64,000 bases of DNA from Anaeromyxobacter sp. Fw109-5 (GTDB lineage Bacteria; Myxococcota; Myxococcia; Myxococcales; Anaeromyxobacteraceae), in contig NC_009675.1 in NCBI RefSeq assembly GCF_000017505.1, forward strand, positions 1,426,001 through 1,490,000. The letters are read 5' to 3'. Positions 33,709 to 42,853 of the stretch are shown here, in pieces. The notes under the pieces are model-generated. The model was given only the letters and a program-made list of their open reading frames with translations. It had not been told where the DNA came from and ran no database searches. Both the position numbers and the translations under genes were made by a program. Within the stretch, counting starts at the first letter, position 1, and every line of letters starts with the position of its first letter.

Positions 33709-34095
33709 ATGCTGACACCTCTCCAGACCTATTTCCCGATTGCAGTCGCTCTGCTGGTCGCGGTCGGTCTCGCGGCCGTCATGCTGGCGCTCGCCAATGT
33801 GCTCGGTCCACGGCGGCCCAGCGAGGTGAAGAGCACCCCGTTCGAGTGTGGGTCGCTCCCGGTCTCACCCGCGCGCGAGCGCTTCAGCGTGAAGTTCTAC
33901 GTCGTCGCGCTGCTCTTCATCGTCTTCGACATCGAGGCGATCTTCCTCTACCCGTGGGCGGTGCTGCTGCTGCCGAGCGACGGCTATCCGGGCCTCGGGT
34001 GGGCCGGCTACATCTCTATGGGTATCTTCGTGGCCACGCTGGTGGCCGGCCTCGTGTACGTCTGGAAGAAGGGCGTGCTCGACTGGGCGGACTAG
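33709..34095 (+). CDS. nuoA: NADH-quinone oxidoreductase subunit A (cluster 2)
   Basis: The 128-residue paralogue has STPFECGSLPVSPARERFSVKFYVVALLFIVFDIEAIFLYPWA, the form found in the usual NADH-dependent complex I type, and differs clearly from cluster 1 NuoA. It opens the plus-strand cluster; nuoB follows after 8 bp. Confidence 0.96.
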   Translation: MLTPLQTYFPIAVALLVAVGLAAVMLALANVLGPRRPSEVKSTPFECGSLPVSPARERFSVKFYVVALLFIVFDIEAIFLYPWAVLLLPSDGYPGLGWAGYISMGIFVATLVAGLVYVWKKGVLDWAD

Positions 34096-34103
34096 GAGGC
34101 GCA

Positions 34104-34655
34104 ATGGCATCCGAGTTGGACAACCTCCCCGTCATCACCACCCGCCGGGAAGAGGCGCAGGGTTTCCTTCAGGGGCTCGTCTCCAAGGGCCTCGGGTGGG
34201 CGAGGAAGTACTCGCTCTTCCAGTATCCGTTCGTCACCGCCTGCTGCGGCATGGAGTTCATGACCGTCGCGTCGGCGCGCTACGACCTCGATCGCTTCGG
34301 CGCCGCGCTGCCGCGGTTCTCGCCGCGCCAGGCGGACCTCCTCATCGTGGTCGGCACCGTCAACTGCAAGCAGGCGCCGATCCTCCGGCGCGTGTACGAG
34401 CAGATCGCCGAGCCGAAGTGGGTCGTCGCGTTCGGCGTCTGCGCGTCGTCGGGCGGCTTCTACGACAACTACGCGACCGTGCAGGGCATCGATCGGATCG
34501 TCCCGGTGGACGTGTACATCCCGGGCTGCCCGCCGAGGCCGGAGCAGGTGCTCGACGGCATCATGCTGCTGCAGCAGAAGATCCAGGGTCAGCAGCACAA
34601 GCTCATCGACCGCAAGCCTCTGCCCGTGGTCGGCCAGGAGCCGATCTCGCGCTGA
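34104..34655 (+). CDS. nuoB: NADH-quinone oxidoreductase subunit B (cluster 2)
   Basis: The start at ATG 34104 follows AGGAGG closely. The N2 ligands are present: VTACCGMEFM, GVCASSGGFYDNY and IPGCPPRPE. The 183-residue product has a longer N-terminus than the cluster 1 copy and lacks its GSCSNCGG form, marking a different complex I lineage. Confidence 0.96.
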   Translation: MASELDNLPVITTRREEAQGFLQGLVSKGLGWARKYSLFQYPFVTACCGMEFMTVASARYDLDRFGAALPRFSPRQADLLIVVGTVNCKQAPILRRVYEQIAEPKWVVAFGVCASSGGFYDNYATVQGIDRIVPVDVYIPGCPPRPEQVLDGIMLLQQKIQGQQHKLIDRKPLPVVGQEPISR

Positions 34656-34666
34656 AGCGAGGGACC

Positions 34667-35191
34667 ATGTCGAAGGCCGTGATCGACGCGCTCGTCGAGC
34701 GCTTCCCAGATGCCGTGTACGACCCCTACGTGGGCGTGGGCGGTGACGACTGCGCGTTCGTGAAGAAGGACCGCATCGTCGACGTGTGCCGCTTCCTGAA
34801 GAGCGATCCCGGCATGCTCTTCGACATGGCGCCGTACATCACCGCGGTGGACTACCTCGGCCAGGAGCCCCGGTTCGAGGTCGTCTACAACCTCCTCTCG
34901 CTGAAGACGAACCGGCGCGCTCGCCTGCGAGTGAAGGTGCCGGAGCAGGACGCGGTCGTGCCGAGCGTCACCGGGCTGTGGCGCGGCGCCGACTGGTTCG
35001 AGCGCTACTGCTTCGACATGTACGGCATCCGCTTCACCGGTCATCCGGACATGCGGCGGCTGCTCATGTACGACGAGTTCGTCGGGCACCCGCTGCGCAA
35101 GGACTATCCGCTCAAGGGACGGCAGCCGCTCGTGCAGGAGCGCGAGGTCCGCGACATCGTGCGCGGCCCCGGCCCCGCGACCCGCGACTAG
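34667..35191 (+). CDS. nuoC: NADH-quinone oxidoreductase subunit C (cluster 2)
   Basis: The 174-residue product has the 30-kDa signature WFERYCFDMYGIRFTGHPDMRRLLMYDEFVGHPLRKDYPLKG. The ATG at 34667 follows GAAGCGAGGGACC after the nuoB stop. It ends 39 bp before nuoD, and that gap holds a REP-like sequence. Confidence 0.96.
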   Translation: MSKAVIDALVERFPDAVYDPYVGVGGDDCAFVKKDRIVDVCRFLKSDPGMLFDMAPYITAVDYLGQEPRFEVVYNLLSLKTNRRARLRVKVPEQDAVVPSVTGLWRGADWFERYCFDMYGIRFTGHPDMRRLLMYDEFVGHPLRKDYPLKGRQPLVQEREVRDIVRGPGPATRD

Positions 35192-35193
35192 CA

Positions 35194-35212
35194 CCCTTCG
35201 ACAGGCTCAGGG
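35194..35212. repeat. REP-like palindrome in nuoC-nuoD gap
   Basis: CCCTTCGACAGGCTCAGGG is an imperfect palindrome of the kind scattered through many G+C-rich genomes. It sits between the stop of nuoC and the start of nuoD of cluster 2. Confidence 0.6.
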
Positions 35213-35230
35213 ACGGACGGGAGACTCATC

Positions 35231-36526
35231 GTGAACGATCACAAGGGGCTTGGGGGGCTCGACACGGAGGCGACGCCGGGCAGCTTCGGCGCCGGTGAGC
35301 CGCCGCGGGCGCTCGGGCAGGCCGGCCTGGCCGCCGAGAACGAGCTCGACGCGCCGCTGGCGTCGAAGCTCATGACGGTGAACCTCGGTCCTTCGCACCC
35401 CGCGATGCACGGCGTGACGCGGGCGGTGGTCGAGCTCGACGGCGAGATGATCCGCTCGATGAAGCTCGACATCGGCTTCCTCCACCGCGGGTTCGAGAAG
35501 AGCTGCGAGAACGTGACGTGGACGCAGTGCTTCCCTTACACGGACCGGCTCAACTACGTCTCGTCCATCATGAACAACGTGGGCTTCGCCCTCGCCGTCG
35601 AGAAGCTGTGCAAGCTCGACGTCCCCGAGCGGGCGAAGTACCTGCGCGTCGTGACCTCCGAGATCCACCGCATCTGCGACCACCTGACGCTGGTGGGGGC
35701 GATGGCGATGGAGCTCGGCGCGATGACCGTGTTCCTCTACGCCATCGAGGCGCGCGACATCATCTACGACCGGCTCGCCGAGCTGTGCGGCGCGCGGCTC
35801 ACCTCGAACTACGGCCGCATCGGCGGCGTCGCGCGCGACACGCCCGACGGCTGGATCGAGAAGACGGAGAAGACGCTCGACCGCGTGAAGGGCTACGTCG
35901 ACGAGATCGACCAGCTCGTCAGCCGCAACCGCATCTTCATCGACCGCACGCGCGGGACCGGCGTCGTGCCGCGCGCGGACGCGATCGAGCTCGGCTTCAC
36001 CGGCCCGTGCCTGCGCGCGTCGGGCGAGCCGTACGACCTCCGCAAGGCGGCGCCGTACCTCGTCTACGACCGCATCGACTTCGACATCCCCGTGGGCACG
36101 AACGGCGACAACTTCGACCGCTTCCAGATGCGCATGGAGGAGATGCGGCAGTCGGATCGCATCATCCGCCAGTGCTTCGCGCAGATGGAGCCGGGCGAGA
36201 TCGCGGTGCAGGACTTCCGCTACGTGCTGCCGCCGAAGCCGCTCGTGTACGGGACGATCGAGGGCCTCATGGCCCACTTCAAGATCATCATGGAGGGGAT
36301 CCAGGTCCCCGCCGGCGAGGCGTACGGCTACACCGAGGCCGCCAACGGCGAGCTCGGCTTCTACGTCGTCTCGGACGGCGGCGGGCGCCCGTACAAGCTG
36401 GGCCTGCGCGCCCCCGGCTGGCCGATGCTGGCGGCGCTGCCGTTCATGTCGGTGGGGTCGCTCCTGTCCGACCTCATCCCGACGTTCGACAGCATCAACA
36501 TGATCGGCGGCGAGGTCGAGCAGTAG
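35231..36526 (+). CDS. nuoD: NADH-quinone oxidoreductase subunit D (cluster 2)
   Basis: The GTG start gives 431 residues with a low-complexity N-terminal extension of about 45 residues. The core begins MTVNLGPSHPAMHGV and includes TSNYGRIGGVARDTPDGW and the C-terminal DSINMIGGEVEQ, close to the normal GEVDR end. The quinone-site His is present. The sequence is clearly diverged from cluster 1 NuoD. Confidence 0.95.
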   Translation: MNDHKGLGGLDTEATPGSFGAGEPPRALGQAGLAAENELDAPLASKLMTVNLGPSHPAMHGVTRAVVELDGEMIRSMKLDIGFLHRGFEKSCENVTWTQCFPYTDRLNYVSSIMNNVGFALAVEKLCKLDVPERAKYLRVVTSEIHRICDHLTLVGAMAMELGAMTVFLYAIEARDIIYDRLAELCGARLTSNYGRIGGVARDTPDGWIEKTEKTLDRVKGYVDEIDQLVSRNRIFIDRTRGTGVVPRADAIELGFTGPCLRASGEPYDLRKAAPYLVYDRIDFDIPVGTNGDNFDRFQMRMEEMRQSDRIIRQCFAQMEPGEIAVQDFRYVLPPKPLVYGTIEGLMAHFKIIMEGIQVPAGEAYGYTEAANGELGFYVVSDGGGRPYKLGLRAPGWPMLAALPFMSVGSLLSDLIPTFDSINMIGGEVEQ

Positions 36527-36558
36527 GCCCCCCGTAAACCTTCAGGAGCGAACGAGCA

Positions 36559-38370
36559 ATGGCCGACGAGAAGAAGCCCGACTCCGCGCCCGCTCAGCCT
36601 GAGCGTAGCGGCGCCGCAGGCGCCGCGGAGCCGAAGGCCGCGCCGCCGAAGCCTCCCCCCGGCCCGCCCGCGCCGCCGCCGCCGAAGAACCCAGGAATGG
36701 TCACGGCGACCATCGACGGGCGCGAGGTGGTCGCGAAGCCCGGGACGACCGTGATCGAGGCCGCGAAGGCGCTCGGGATCGAGATCCCGTACTACTGCTA
36801 CCACAAGCGCCTCTCCATCGCGGCGAACTGCCGGATGTGCCTCGTGGAGATGTCGAACGCGCCCGGCGGCAAGCTCGTGCCGGCGTGCCAGATGCCGATC
36901 GCCGAGGGCGTGACGGTGAAGACCGACACGCCGCGCGTGAAGGACCAGACGCGCGCCACCCTCGAGTTCCTGCTGCTGAACCACCCGGTGGACTGCGCGA
37001 TCTGCGATCAGGCCGGCGAGTGCAAGCTGCAGGATTACTACATGAAGTACGACCGGCAGCCGTCGCGCCTCGACGTGCCGAAGGTCACGAAGGGCAAGCG
37101 GGTCGTGCTCGGCCCGACGGTCGTGCTGGACCAGGAGCGCTGCATCCTCTGCACGCGCTGCGTCCGCTTCATGCGCGAGGTCGCCAAGGCGCCGCAGCTC
37201 GGCGTGGCGGAGCGCGGCAACGAGAGCTTCATCACCACCTTCCCCGGCCAGCCCCTCGACTCGAAGTACGCCGGCAACGTGGTGGACATCTGCCCGGTCG
37301 GCGCGCTGACCTCGACGGACTTCCGCTTCCGCGGCCGCGTCTGGTTCATGAGCGCGGCGCGGTCCGTGTGCACCGGCTGCGCGCGCGGCTGCAACACGTT
37401 CCTCGACTACCTGAACGACACGACGTACCGCTACCGCCCCCGCGAGAACGAGGCCGTCAACCAGGAGTGGATGTGCGACGACGGGCGGCGCTCGTACAAG
37501 TACCTGAACGCCGAGCGCGTGCTCGTGGCGCGCGAGGGGCGCGGCGCGCAGGCGAAGGCGCTCGGCCGTGACGCCGCCCTGGAGCGCGCCGCGGCCGCCC
37601 TCGCGCCCCACGCGCGCGCCGGGAGCCTGGCGGTGCTCCTCTCGCCGGTCGCGTCGCTCGAGGATCTGCTCGCCGCTGCGGCCGTCGCGAAGGAGGCGCT
37701 GGGCGTCGCGGAGGTCTTCGTGGGCGGGCGCCGCGACGGCTGGCAGGACGACTTCCTGAAGCGCGCCGACGAGAACCCGAACCGCCGCGGGCTCGAGCTG
37801 GTGGCCCAGGCGCTCGGCCTCGCGGTGCGGCCGTTCGGCGATCTCGCCGCGGCGGTCGCGGCCGGCAAGGTCCGCGCCGTGTGGGCGGTCGGGACCGAGG
37901 TCCCCGACGCCGCCGCGGCCGCGGCGCTCGAGGGCGCCGAGGTGCTGGTGGCGCAGGCGTACGACGACGATCCGGTCGCGAAGCAGGCGACGGTGCTCCT
38001 CCCGGCCTCGCCGCACTCGGAGTCGGACGGCACGTTCGTCAACTTCGAGGGGCGGGCGCAGCGGTTCGAGCTCGCGTACTACCCGCGCGGCGACTCCCGC
38101 CCGCACTGGCTGCTCGCGTCCGAGCTGGGCCGCGCGCTGGGGCTCCGCTACCGGTTCGCCACGGCCCGCGACGTGTTCCTCGAGCTGGGGCCGAGGCTCG
38201 GGACCACGCTGGGAGACTTCCGCTGGGACTCGCTGCCCTCGACGGGCCGGCGCCCGGGCATCGTCCCGCTCGCCGCCGGCACGGTGGATGGGCGGCTCCC
38301 CGGCTACCGCGACCGCGTTCCGCCCGAGACGTCCGAGGACGCCCGCCGCGCGCTCGCGCGCACGATCTAG
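36559..38370 (+). CDS. nuoG: NADH-quinone oxidoreductase subunit G, short form (cluster 2)
   Basis: NuoG carries Fe-S clusters in the electron input arm. After a Pro/Ala-rich extension (1-46), the [2Fe-2S] ferredoxin domain has Cys in CYHKRLSIAANCRMC, followed by the HxxxC motif NHPVDCAICDQAGECKLQDYY and the [4Fe-4S] motif CILCTRCVRF with CPVGAL. A further CTGCARGCN may bind another cluster. The molybdopterin-like C-terminal half is reduced, giving 603 residues. No NuoE or NuoF gene lies nearby. Confidence 0.94.
   Translation: MADEKKPDSAPAQPERSGAAGAAEPKAAPPKPPPGPPAPPPPKNPGMVTATIDGREVVAKPGTTVIEAAKALGIEIPYYCYHKRLSIAANCRMCLVEMSNAPGGKLVPACQMPIAEGVTVKTDTPRVKDQTRATLEFLLLNHPVDCAICDQAGECKLQDYYMKYDRQPSRLDVPKVTKGKRVVLGPTVVLDQERCILCTRCVRFMREVAKAPQLGVAERGNESFITTFPGQPLDSKYAGNVVDICPVGALTSTDFRFRGRVWFMSAARSVCTGCARGCNTFLDYLNDTTYRYRPRENEAVNQEWMCDDGRRSYKYLNAERVLVAREGRGAQAKALGRDAALERAAAALAPHARAGSLAVLLSPVASLEDLLAAAAVAKEALGVAEVFVGGRRDGWQDDFLKRADENPNRRGLELVAQALGLAVRPFGDLAAAVAAGKVRAVWAVGTEVPDAAAAAALEGAEVLVAQAYDDDPVAKQATVLLPASPHSESDGTFVNFEGRAQRFELAYYPRGDSRPHWLLASELGRALGLRYRFATARDVFLELGPRLGTTLGDFRWDSLPSTGRRPGIVPLAAGTVDGRLPGYRDRVPPETSEDARRALARTI
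36591..36632. repeat. REP-like element inside the nuoG coding region
   Basis: CGCTCAG-CCTGAGCG (36591-36605) is palindromic, followed by GTAGCGGCGCC-GCA-GGCGCCGC. The same core, CCTGAGCGTAGCGGC, appears in the intergenic element at 48044-48085. Here it encodes part of the Ala/Pro-rich NuoG extension (about residues 12-25). Confidence 0.65.
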
Positions 38371-38382
38371 GAGGAGGGCCAA

Positions 38383-39735
38383 GTGAACCGTCTCATCGGG
38401 ATGGTGGTGCTCATCGGCGCGCTGCTGGCCGGCCTCGCCGGGCTGTCGGCCCTGTTCTACCTGGCCGCGGGCGGCCTCGCGTACGTCTTCGCGGAGTACC
38501 TCGGCCTGCCGCCGGCGTTCGGCGCGGCGATCGCGAACGTCCTCACGCTGATGCTGGTCGTGATGATGGTGTCGGGCTCGCTCCTCACGGTCGCCGAGCG
38601 CAAGTGGTCGGCGATGATCCAGAACCGCATCGGCGCGAACCGCATCCGCGTGATGGGCTCGGCGCTCGGCGGGATCCCGTTCCTCGCCGCCGACGCGCTC
38701 AAGATGCTGACGAAGGAGAGCGCGGAGCCGCGGGGCCGCACGCGCGTCCTCTTCGAGCTCGCGCCGGCGCTCGCGTTCGCGCCGGTCTTCGCGCTCTTCG
38801 CCATCATCCCGGTCGGCCCGTCGATCCCGCTCGGCAGCCTCGTGGACGGGGCGGCCGGGGCGCTCGGGAGCGCCGGCGTGGCGCTGCAGGTGGCCTCGAT
38901 CGACGCGGGCCTCCTCTACATCTTCGCCATCTCGTCGCTGGCGGTGTACGGCACGTCGCTCGCCGGCTGGGCGTCGAACAACAAGCTCGGCCTCCTCGGC
39001 GGCGTCCGCGCGTCCTCGCAGATGATGAGCTACGAGGTCTCGCTCGGCCTCTCGCTCGTCGGCACCATGCTCGCGTACCGCACGCTGCGGCTCGAGGAGA
39101 TGGTCGCGGCGCAGGGCGCGCCGGTGCTCGGCCCCGTCCCCGCCATCGGGCTGCTCCTCCAGCCCATCGGGTTCTTCATCTTCTTCGCGAGCGCCTTCGC
39201 CGAGACGAAGCGCGCGCCGTTCGACCTCCCCGAGGGGGAGAGCGAGATCGTCGGGTACTTCGTCGAGTACTCGGGCATGAGGTTCGGCCTCATGTTCCTC
39301 GGCGAGTTCGTCGAGATCGTGGTGCTGTCGGCCGTCGTCACCGCCGTCTTCCTCGGCGGGTGGCACCCGCTCGTCGTGTCGACCGAGTGGCTGAGGCAGA
39401 CGCTGACGCCGCTCTGGTTCGGGGCGATCTGCGCCGCGTCCTTCCTCGCGAAGATGATCGTGCTGATGTGGCTGCAGCTCACCATCCGCTGGCTGCTGCC
39501 GCGCTTCCGCTACGACCAGATCCAAAAGCTGTGCTGGAAGATCCTGCTCCCGGCCGCGATCGTGAACATCTTCATCACCGCCGCCGCGCTGCTCGTCGAT
39601 CCCTCGATGCGGCTCCTCGCCTGGATCGGCGTGGCGACGCTCGTCATCGTCGGCGCCATCACCGCCGCGGTCGGCCGCGCTCCCGCCCGGGAGGAGCACG
39701 GCGCCGCCCACGGTCACGCCGTCGCGGGACACTGA
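38383..39735 (+). CDS. nuoH: NADH-quinone oxidoreductase subunit H (cluster 2)
   Basis: The GTG start gives 450 residues with SD GGAGG just upstream. Family motifs are ERKWSAMIQNRIGANR, AETKRAPFDLPEGESEIVGYFVEYSGMRF and the C-terminal RWLLPRFRYDQIQKLCWK. About nine helices are visible. The tail is His-rich (EEHGAAHGHAVAGH), echoing NuoL and NuoM of cluster 1. Confidence 0.96.
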   Translation: MNRLIGMVVLIGALLAGLAGLSALFYLAAGGLAYVFAEYLGLPPAFGAAIANVLTLMLVVMMVSGSLLTVAERKWSAMIQNRIGANRIRVMGSALGGIPFLAADALKMLTKESAEPRGRTRVLFELAPALAFAPVFALFAIIPVGPSIPLGSLVDGAAGALGSAGVALQVASIDAGLLYIFAISSLAVYGTSLAGWASNNKLGLLGGVRASSQMMSYEVSLGLSLVGTMLAYRTLRLEEMVAAQGAPVLGPVPAIGLLLQPIGFFIFFASAFAETKRAPFDLPEGESEIVGYFVEYSGMRFGLMFLGEFVEIVVLSAVVTAVFLGGWHPLVVSTEWLRQTLTPLWFGAICAASFLAKMIVLMWLQLTIRWLLPRFRYDQIQKLCWKILLPAAIVNIFITAAALLVDPSMRLLAWIGVATLVIVGAITAAVGRAPAREEHGAAHGHAVAGH

Positions 39736-39737
39736 CC

Positions 39738-40454
39738 ATGCCCTACCAGATCGAGAACCGCCCCCCCGACCTGCGCGAGCGGATGTACTTCCCGGAGATC
39801 ATCCGGGGCATCGGCGCGGTCACGAAGCACTTCCTCCGGAACCTGTTCTTCACGCGCGACAAGAACCCCGACATCCTCGAGCGCCGCCGCGGCGAGTTCG
39901 GATGGGCGGACAACGTGACGCTGCAGTACCCGGAGGAGCGGGCGCCGTATCCCCCCGGCTACCGTGGCCTTCACCGCCTCGTCCCGCGCGAGGACGGGCG
40001 GGCCCGCTGTGTCGCCTGCTACATGTGCGCGACCGCCTGCCCGGCGCAGTGCATCTACATCGAGGCCGGCGAGTACGCGGACGATCCGATCGAGAAGTAC
40101 CCGGTGAAGTTCGTCATCGACGAGCTCCGCTGCATCGTGTGCGGCTTCTGCGTCGAGGCGTGCCCGAAGGACGCCATCCGGATGGACTCGGGCGAGCACA
40201 CGCCGCCGTCCTACGAGCGCGGCGCCCAGATCTGGGACGAGAAGCGGCTCCTGCGCGGTCCGCCGGTCTCGTACCAGTACGATCCCTGGCTGCGGCGCGG
40301 CTCGCCGTCGATCCCGGCAGAGAAGCTCGAGGAGATGCGCGCCCGCGCCCGGCCGTTCTCGACCGTCGCGACGGACGAGTACGCCCAGACGCCCGGCTTC
40401 TCCGTCCGGGCGCTGGCGCAGGAGGCGAAGGACCGCGCCGAGCGCGCGAAGTAA
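39738..40454 (+). CDS. nuoI: NADH-quinone oxidoreductase subunit I (cluster 2)
   Basis: The 238-residue protein has both [4Fe-4S] motifs, CVACYMCATACP and CIVCGFCVEACP, and a normal-length C-terminus. It is the last gene of cluster 2; nuoJ to nuoN do not follow. The next 122 bp have no clear terminator. Confidence 0.95.
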   Translation: MPYQIENRPPDLRERMYFPEIIRGIGAVTKHFLRNLFFTRDKNPDILERRRGEFGWADNVTLQYPEERAPYPPGYRGLHRLVPREDGRARCVACYMCATACPAQCIYIEAGEYADDPIEKYPVKFVIDELRCIVCGFCVEACPKDAIRMDSGEHTPPSYERGAQIWDEKRLLRGPPVSYQYDPWLRRGSPSIPAEKLEEMRARARPFSTVATDEYAQTPGFSVRALAQEAKDRAERAK

Positions 40455-40576
40455 CGCCTCGACGGTCGCGGCTCCTCGCGGGCGCGGCGCACCGGCGTCG
40501 CGCCCGCGGCCGTTTCGGGCGAGGATGACGGCGCGACGCGGCGCCGGAGCGGGCGCCCGTCGGGGAGGAGCGGGGC

Positions 40577-42136
40577 GTGGACGGCGGCGGCGGCTCGGGG
40601 TGGTCCTCGCGGCGCGCAGCGCCCCTCGTCCTCGCGCTCGCCGCCGCGGCCTCGCTGATCGATCTGGGCGGCTCCCACCGGCTCGAGCAGGGGGACTCGC
40701 TCGTCCCGGTGCTCGTGTCCCTGCAGCGCTGGACACCGTTCTTCTGGGACCAGGAGCGGTTCGGGATGCTCGTCCCGCTGCTCGCGCTCCCCGTCCGCGA
40801 CCCCCTCTGGAACCTGCTCCTGCAGCGCGCGCTGACCGCGTTCGCCGGCCTGTCCGCCCTGGTGCTGCTCGCGCGCCACTCGCTCGCGGGGCGCGACTGG
40901 CCGCTCGCCGGGCTCCTCTCGGCCGGCTCGCTGCTCGTGCTCGCGCCCGCGCCGTGGCTCTTCGAGTACCTGGTCTCCCAGCCCTACGGGCTCTCGGCCG
41001 CGCTCGCGCTCGCGGGGCTCGCGCTGGCCGAGCCCGGGCCGGGCGCGGGGGACGCGGCGAGGTCGCGGGCGGCGCGCGCCCGCGCGGGGCTCCGGGCGGT
41101 CGCGGCGCTCCTCCTCGTGGTCGCGGCGCACTGGGTGAACGCCGTCGCGGGGGTCGTGCTGCTGGGGCTCGCGGCGGCCCGCGCGGCCGCAGACCTGCTC
41201 GAGCGGCCGTCACCGGCCGGGATGCGCGGGCGGCTGCTGCGCGAGGTGGCGTTGCTGGCCGCCGGGCTCGCGGCGGGCCACCTGTTCCTGCGGCTGTACC
41301 CGCTCCTCACCGGCCGTCGCCTGCGGCTCGCCATGAGCGCGCTCCCCGTCGAGCGCTGGCCCGAGGCGTGGACGTCGTTCTTCGGGCTCGCGTGGCACGA
41401 CGAGCGGCGGTGGGGGCTCACCCTCGCCGCCGCCGCCGCCGCGGGCCTGACCCTGCTGCTCACGCGACCGCTCCGGCCGCACCTCGCGGGCGCCCTCGTC
41501 CGCGCCGGCGCCCTCCTCGCGGCGGCGCTCGGCTATGCGCTCTTCACGGGCGCGCTGGAGTGGGTCGAGGCGAACGCCTTCCACTGGCGCTACCTCGCCC
41601 CGTCCGCGGTCCTCGTCCACCTCGCCGCCGTCTCGCTCCTGGCCGAGCCGATCGCGCGGCTGCCCAGGCTCGCGCCGGCGGCGGGCGCGGCCGCGCTGGC
41701 GCTCCTGCCGGTCGCGGCGATCGTGACCTACGGCGCGCCCTCGCTCGGCGGCGTGCGGGCGGACCTCGACGCGGCGACCGGGGCGCGCACCGAGGACGTG
41801 CTGGCGGCGGGCTGCGACCTCGTGGCGGGGGACTACTGGTCGGTCTGGCCGACGGTCTGGCACGCCGCGCTCGTCGCGCGCGAGCGCGGGCTCGACCGGC
41901 GCGTGTACGGCCTCACGCACCGCGCGAACCCGACCGCGCAGTTCTGGAAGGGGCGTGCCCCGGAGACGCTGCGGATCTGCCGCCCCACCGGCGAGGAGGA
42001 GCACGCGGAGCGCTGGCTCCGCGCGTTCCACCTCTGGCCGGTCCGGGGAGCGGGGCGGCAGGGGACCGTGGACGTGCTCGTCCCGGTCGCCCGGGAGAAG
42101 GCTACAGGCGGAACGACGCCAGCAGCATCGCGCTGA
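40577..42136 (+). CDS. Multi-pass membrane protein, possibly GT-C glycosyltransferase-like
   Basis: The GTG start gives 519 residues with roughly ten hydrophobic helices and a soluble C-terminal region of about 110 residues. An early loop with Asp/Glu (LEQGDSLVPVLVSLQRW and WDQERFGM) is placed like the catalytic loop of GT-C enzymes, but no family motif is convincing. It is probably an inner-membrane protein of unknown function. It converges on and overlaps by 35 bp the end of the outer-membrane protein gene. Confidence 0.75.
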   Translation: MDGGGGSGWSSRRAAPLVLALAAAASLIDLGGSHRLEQGDSLVPVLVSLQRWTPFFWDQERFGMLVPLLALPVRDPLWNLLLQRALTAFAGLSALVLLARHSLAGRDWPLAGLLSAGSLLVLAPAPWLFEYLVSQPYGLSAALALAGLALAEPGPGAGDAARSRAARARAGLRAVAALLLVVAAHWVNAVAGVVLLGLAAARAAADLLERPSPAGMRGRLLREVALLAAGLAAGHLFLRLYPLLTGRRLRLAMSALPVERWPEAWTSFFGLAWHDERRWGLTLAAAAAAGLTLLLTRPLRPHLAGALVRAGALLAAALGYALFTGALEWVEANAFHWRYLAPSAVLVHLAAVSLLAEPIARLPRLAPAAGAAALALLPVAAIVTYGAPSLGGVRADLDAATGARTEDVLAAGCDLVAGDYWSVWPTVWHAALVARERGLDRRVYGLTHRANPTAQFWKGRAPETLRICRPTGEEEHAERWLRAFHLWPVRGAGRQGTVDVLVPVAREKATGGTTPAASR

Positions 42137-42713
42137 GCGTCGTGTCGTCGTAGTCGCCCGCGAAGTACGGGTTCACGCCGAGCTCGGCGCCCAGCTCGAA
42201 GCTCGGGGTGACGGCGAACCGCGCGCCGCCGGCGAGGCGCATCGCGAGGCCCAGCTCCGAGTCCGAGTAGTCCTCCGCGAACCCCGCGTAGCGGTAGTCG
42301 TACTCGTGCGAGAACGTCCCGACGTAGAGGCCGAGGCCGGCGTCGCCGTAGAACCCGAACCGCGGCGCCACGTCGAAGGAGAGCCGCGCCGCCGGCAGCA
42401 GCTTGAACAGGTTCCAGCTCCACTGCTCGCGCACGTCGCCGTAGCCGTCGCGGAAGTAGAACGAGTCGCCGAAGTGGGTGAAGCCGAGCGACACGACGAG
42501 CGACAGGTTCGCGTTCGGCCCGACGCGCGTGGGCATGAACTCCACGTCGCCGCGGAGCGCGAGGCCGCTCTCGGGGCCGCCGTCCTCGAACCCGAGGAGC
42601 ACCGCGGCGTTGCTGAGGCCGCTGCCGCCGCGCGCCCGGTGGCCCTGCGCGAGGGCGGTGGTGGAGACGAGGAGCGCGGCAAGGACGACCGCGGAGCGGA
42701 GCACGTTCTTCAT
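42102..42713 (-). CDS. Outer-membrane beta-barrel-like protein
   Basis: The 203-residue product begins at ATG 42713 with a clear signal peptide ending ALAQ at residue 23. The mature part shows alternating amphipathic strands rich in Gly, Tyr and Phe (FGFYGDAGLGLYVGTF, LGLAMRLAGGARFAV) and ends in Phe-Arg-Leu, near the C-terminal aromatic typical of barrel proteins. The architecture suggests a small OmpW/OmpA-like eight-stranded barrel; the exact family is uncertain. Confidence 0.8.
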   Translation of the reverse strand: MKNVLRSAVVLAALLVSTTALAQGHRARGGSGLSNAAVLLGFEDGGPESGLALRGDVEFMPTRVGPNANLSLVVSLGFTHFGDSFYFRDGYGDVREQWSWNLFKLLPAARLSFDVAPRFGFYGDAGLGLYVGTFSHEYDYRYAGFAEDYSDSELGLAMRLAGGARFAVTPSFELGAELGVNPYFAGDYDDTTLSAMLLASFRL

Positions 42714-42853
42714 GATTCCTCCGGGAGGGTGCGCGCCGGGAGAGGCGCGGGCGCGCATGTTAGCCACAGGCCGGCCGGGTGCAAAGGGAGCGGGCGGCGG
42801 TGCCTGTGTGGCGGGGCGGGGAGGTGTGCGGTGCGCTCCCTGCCGCGTACGGG

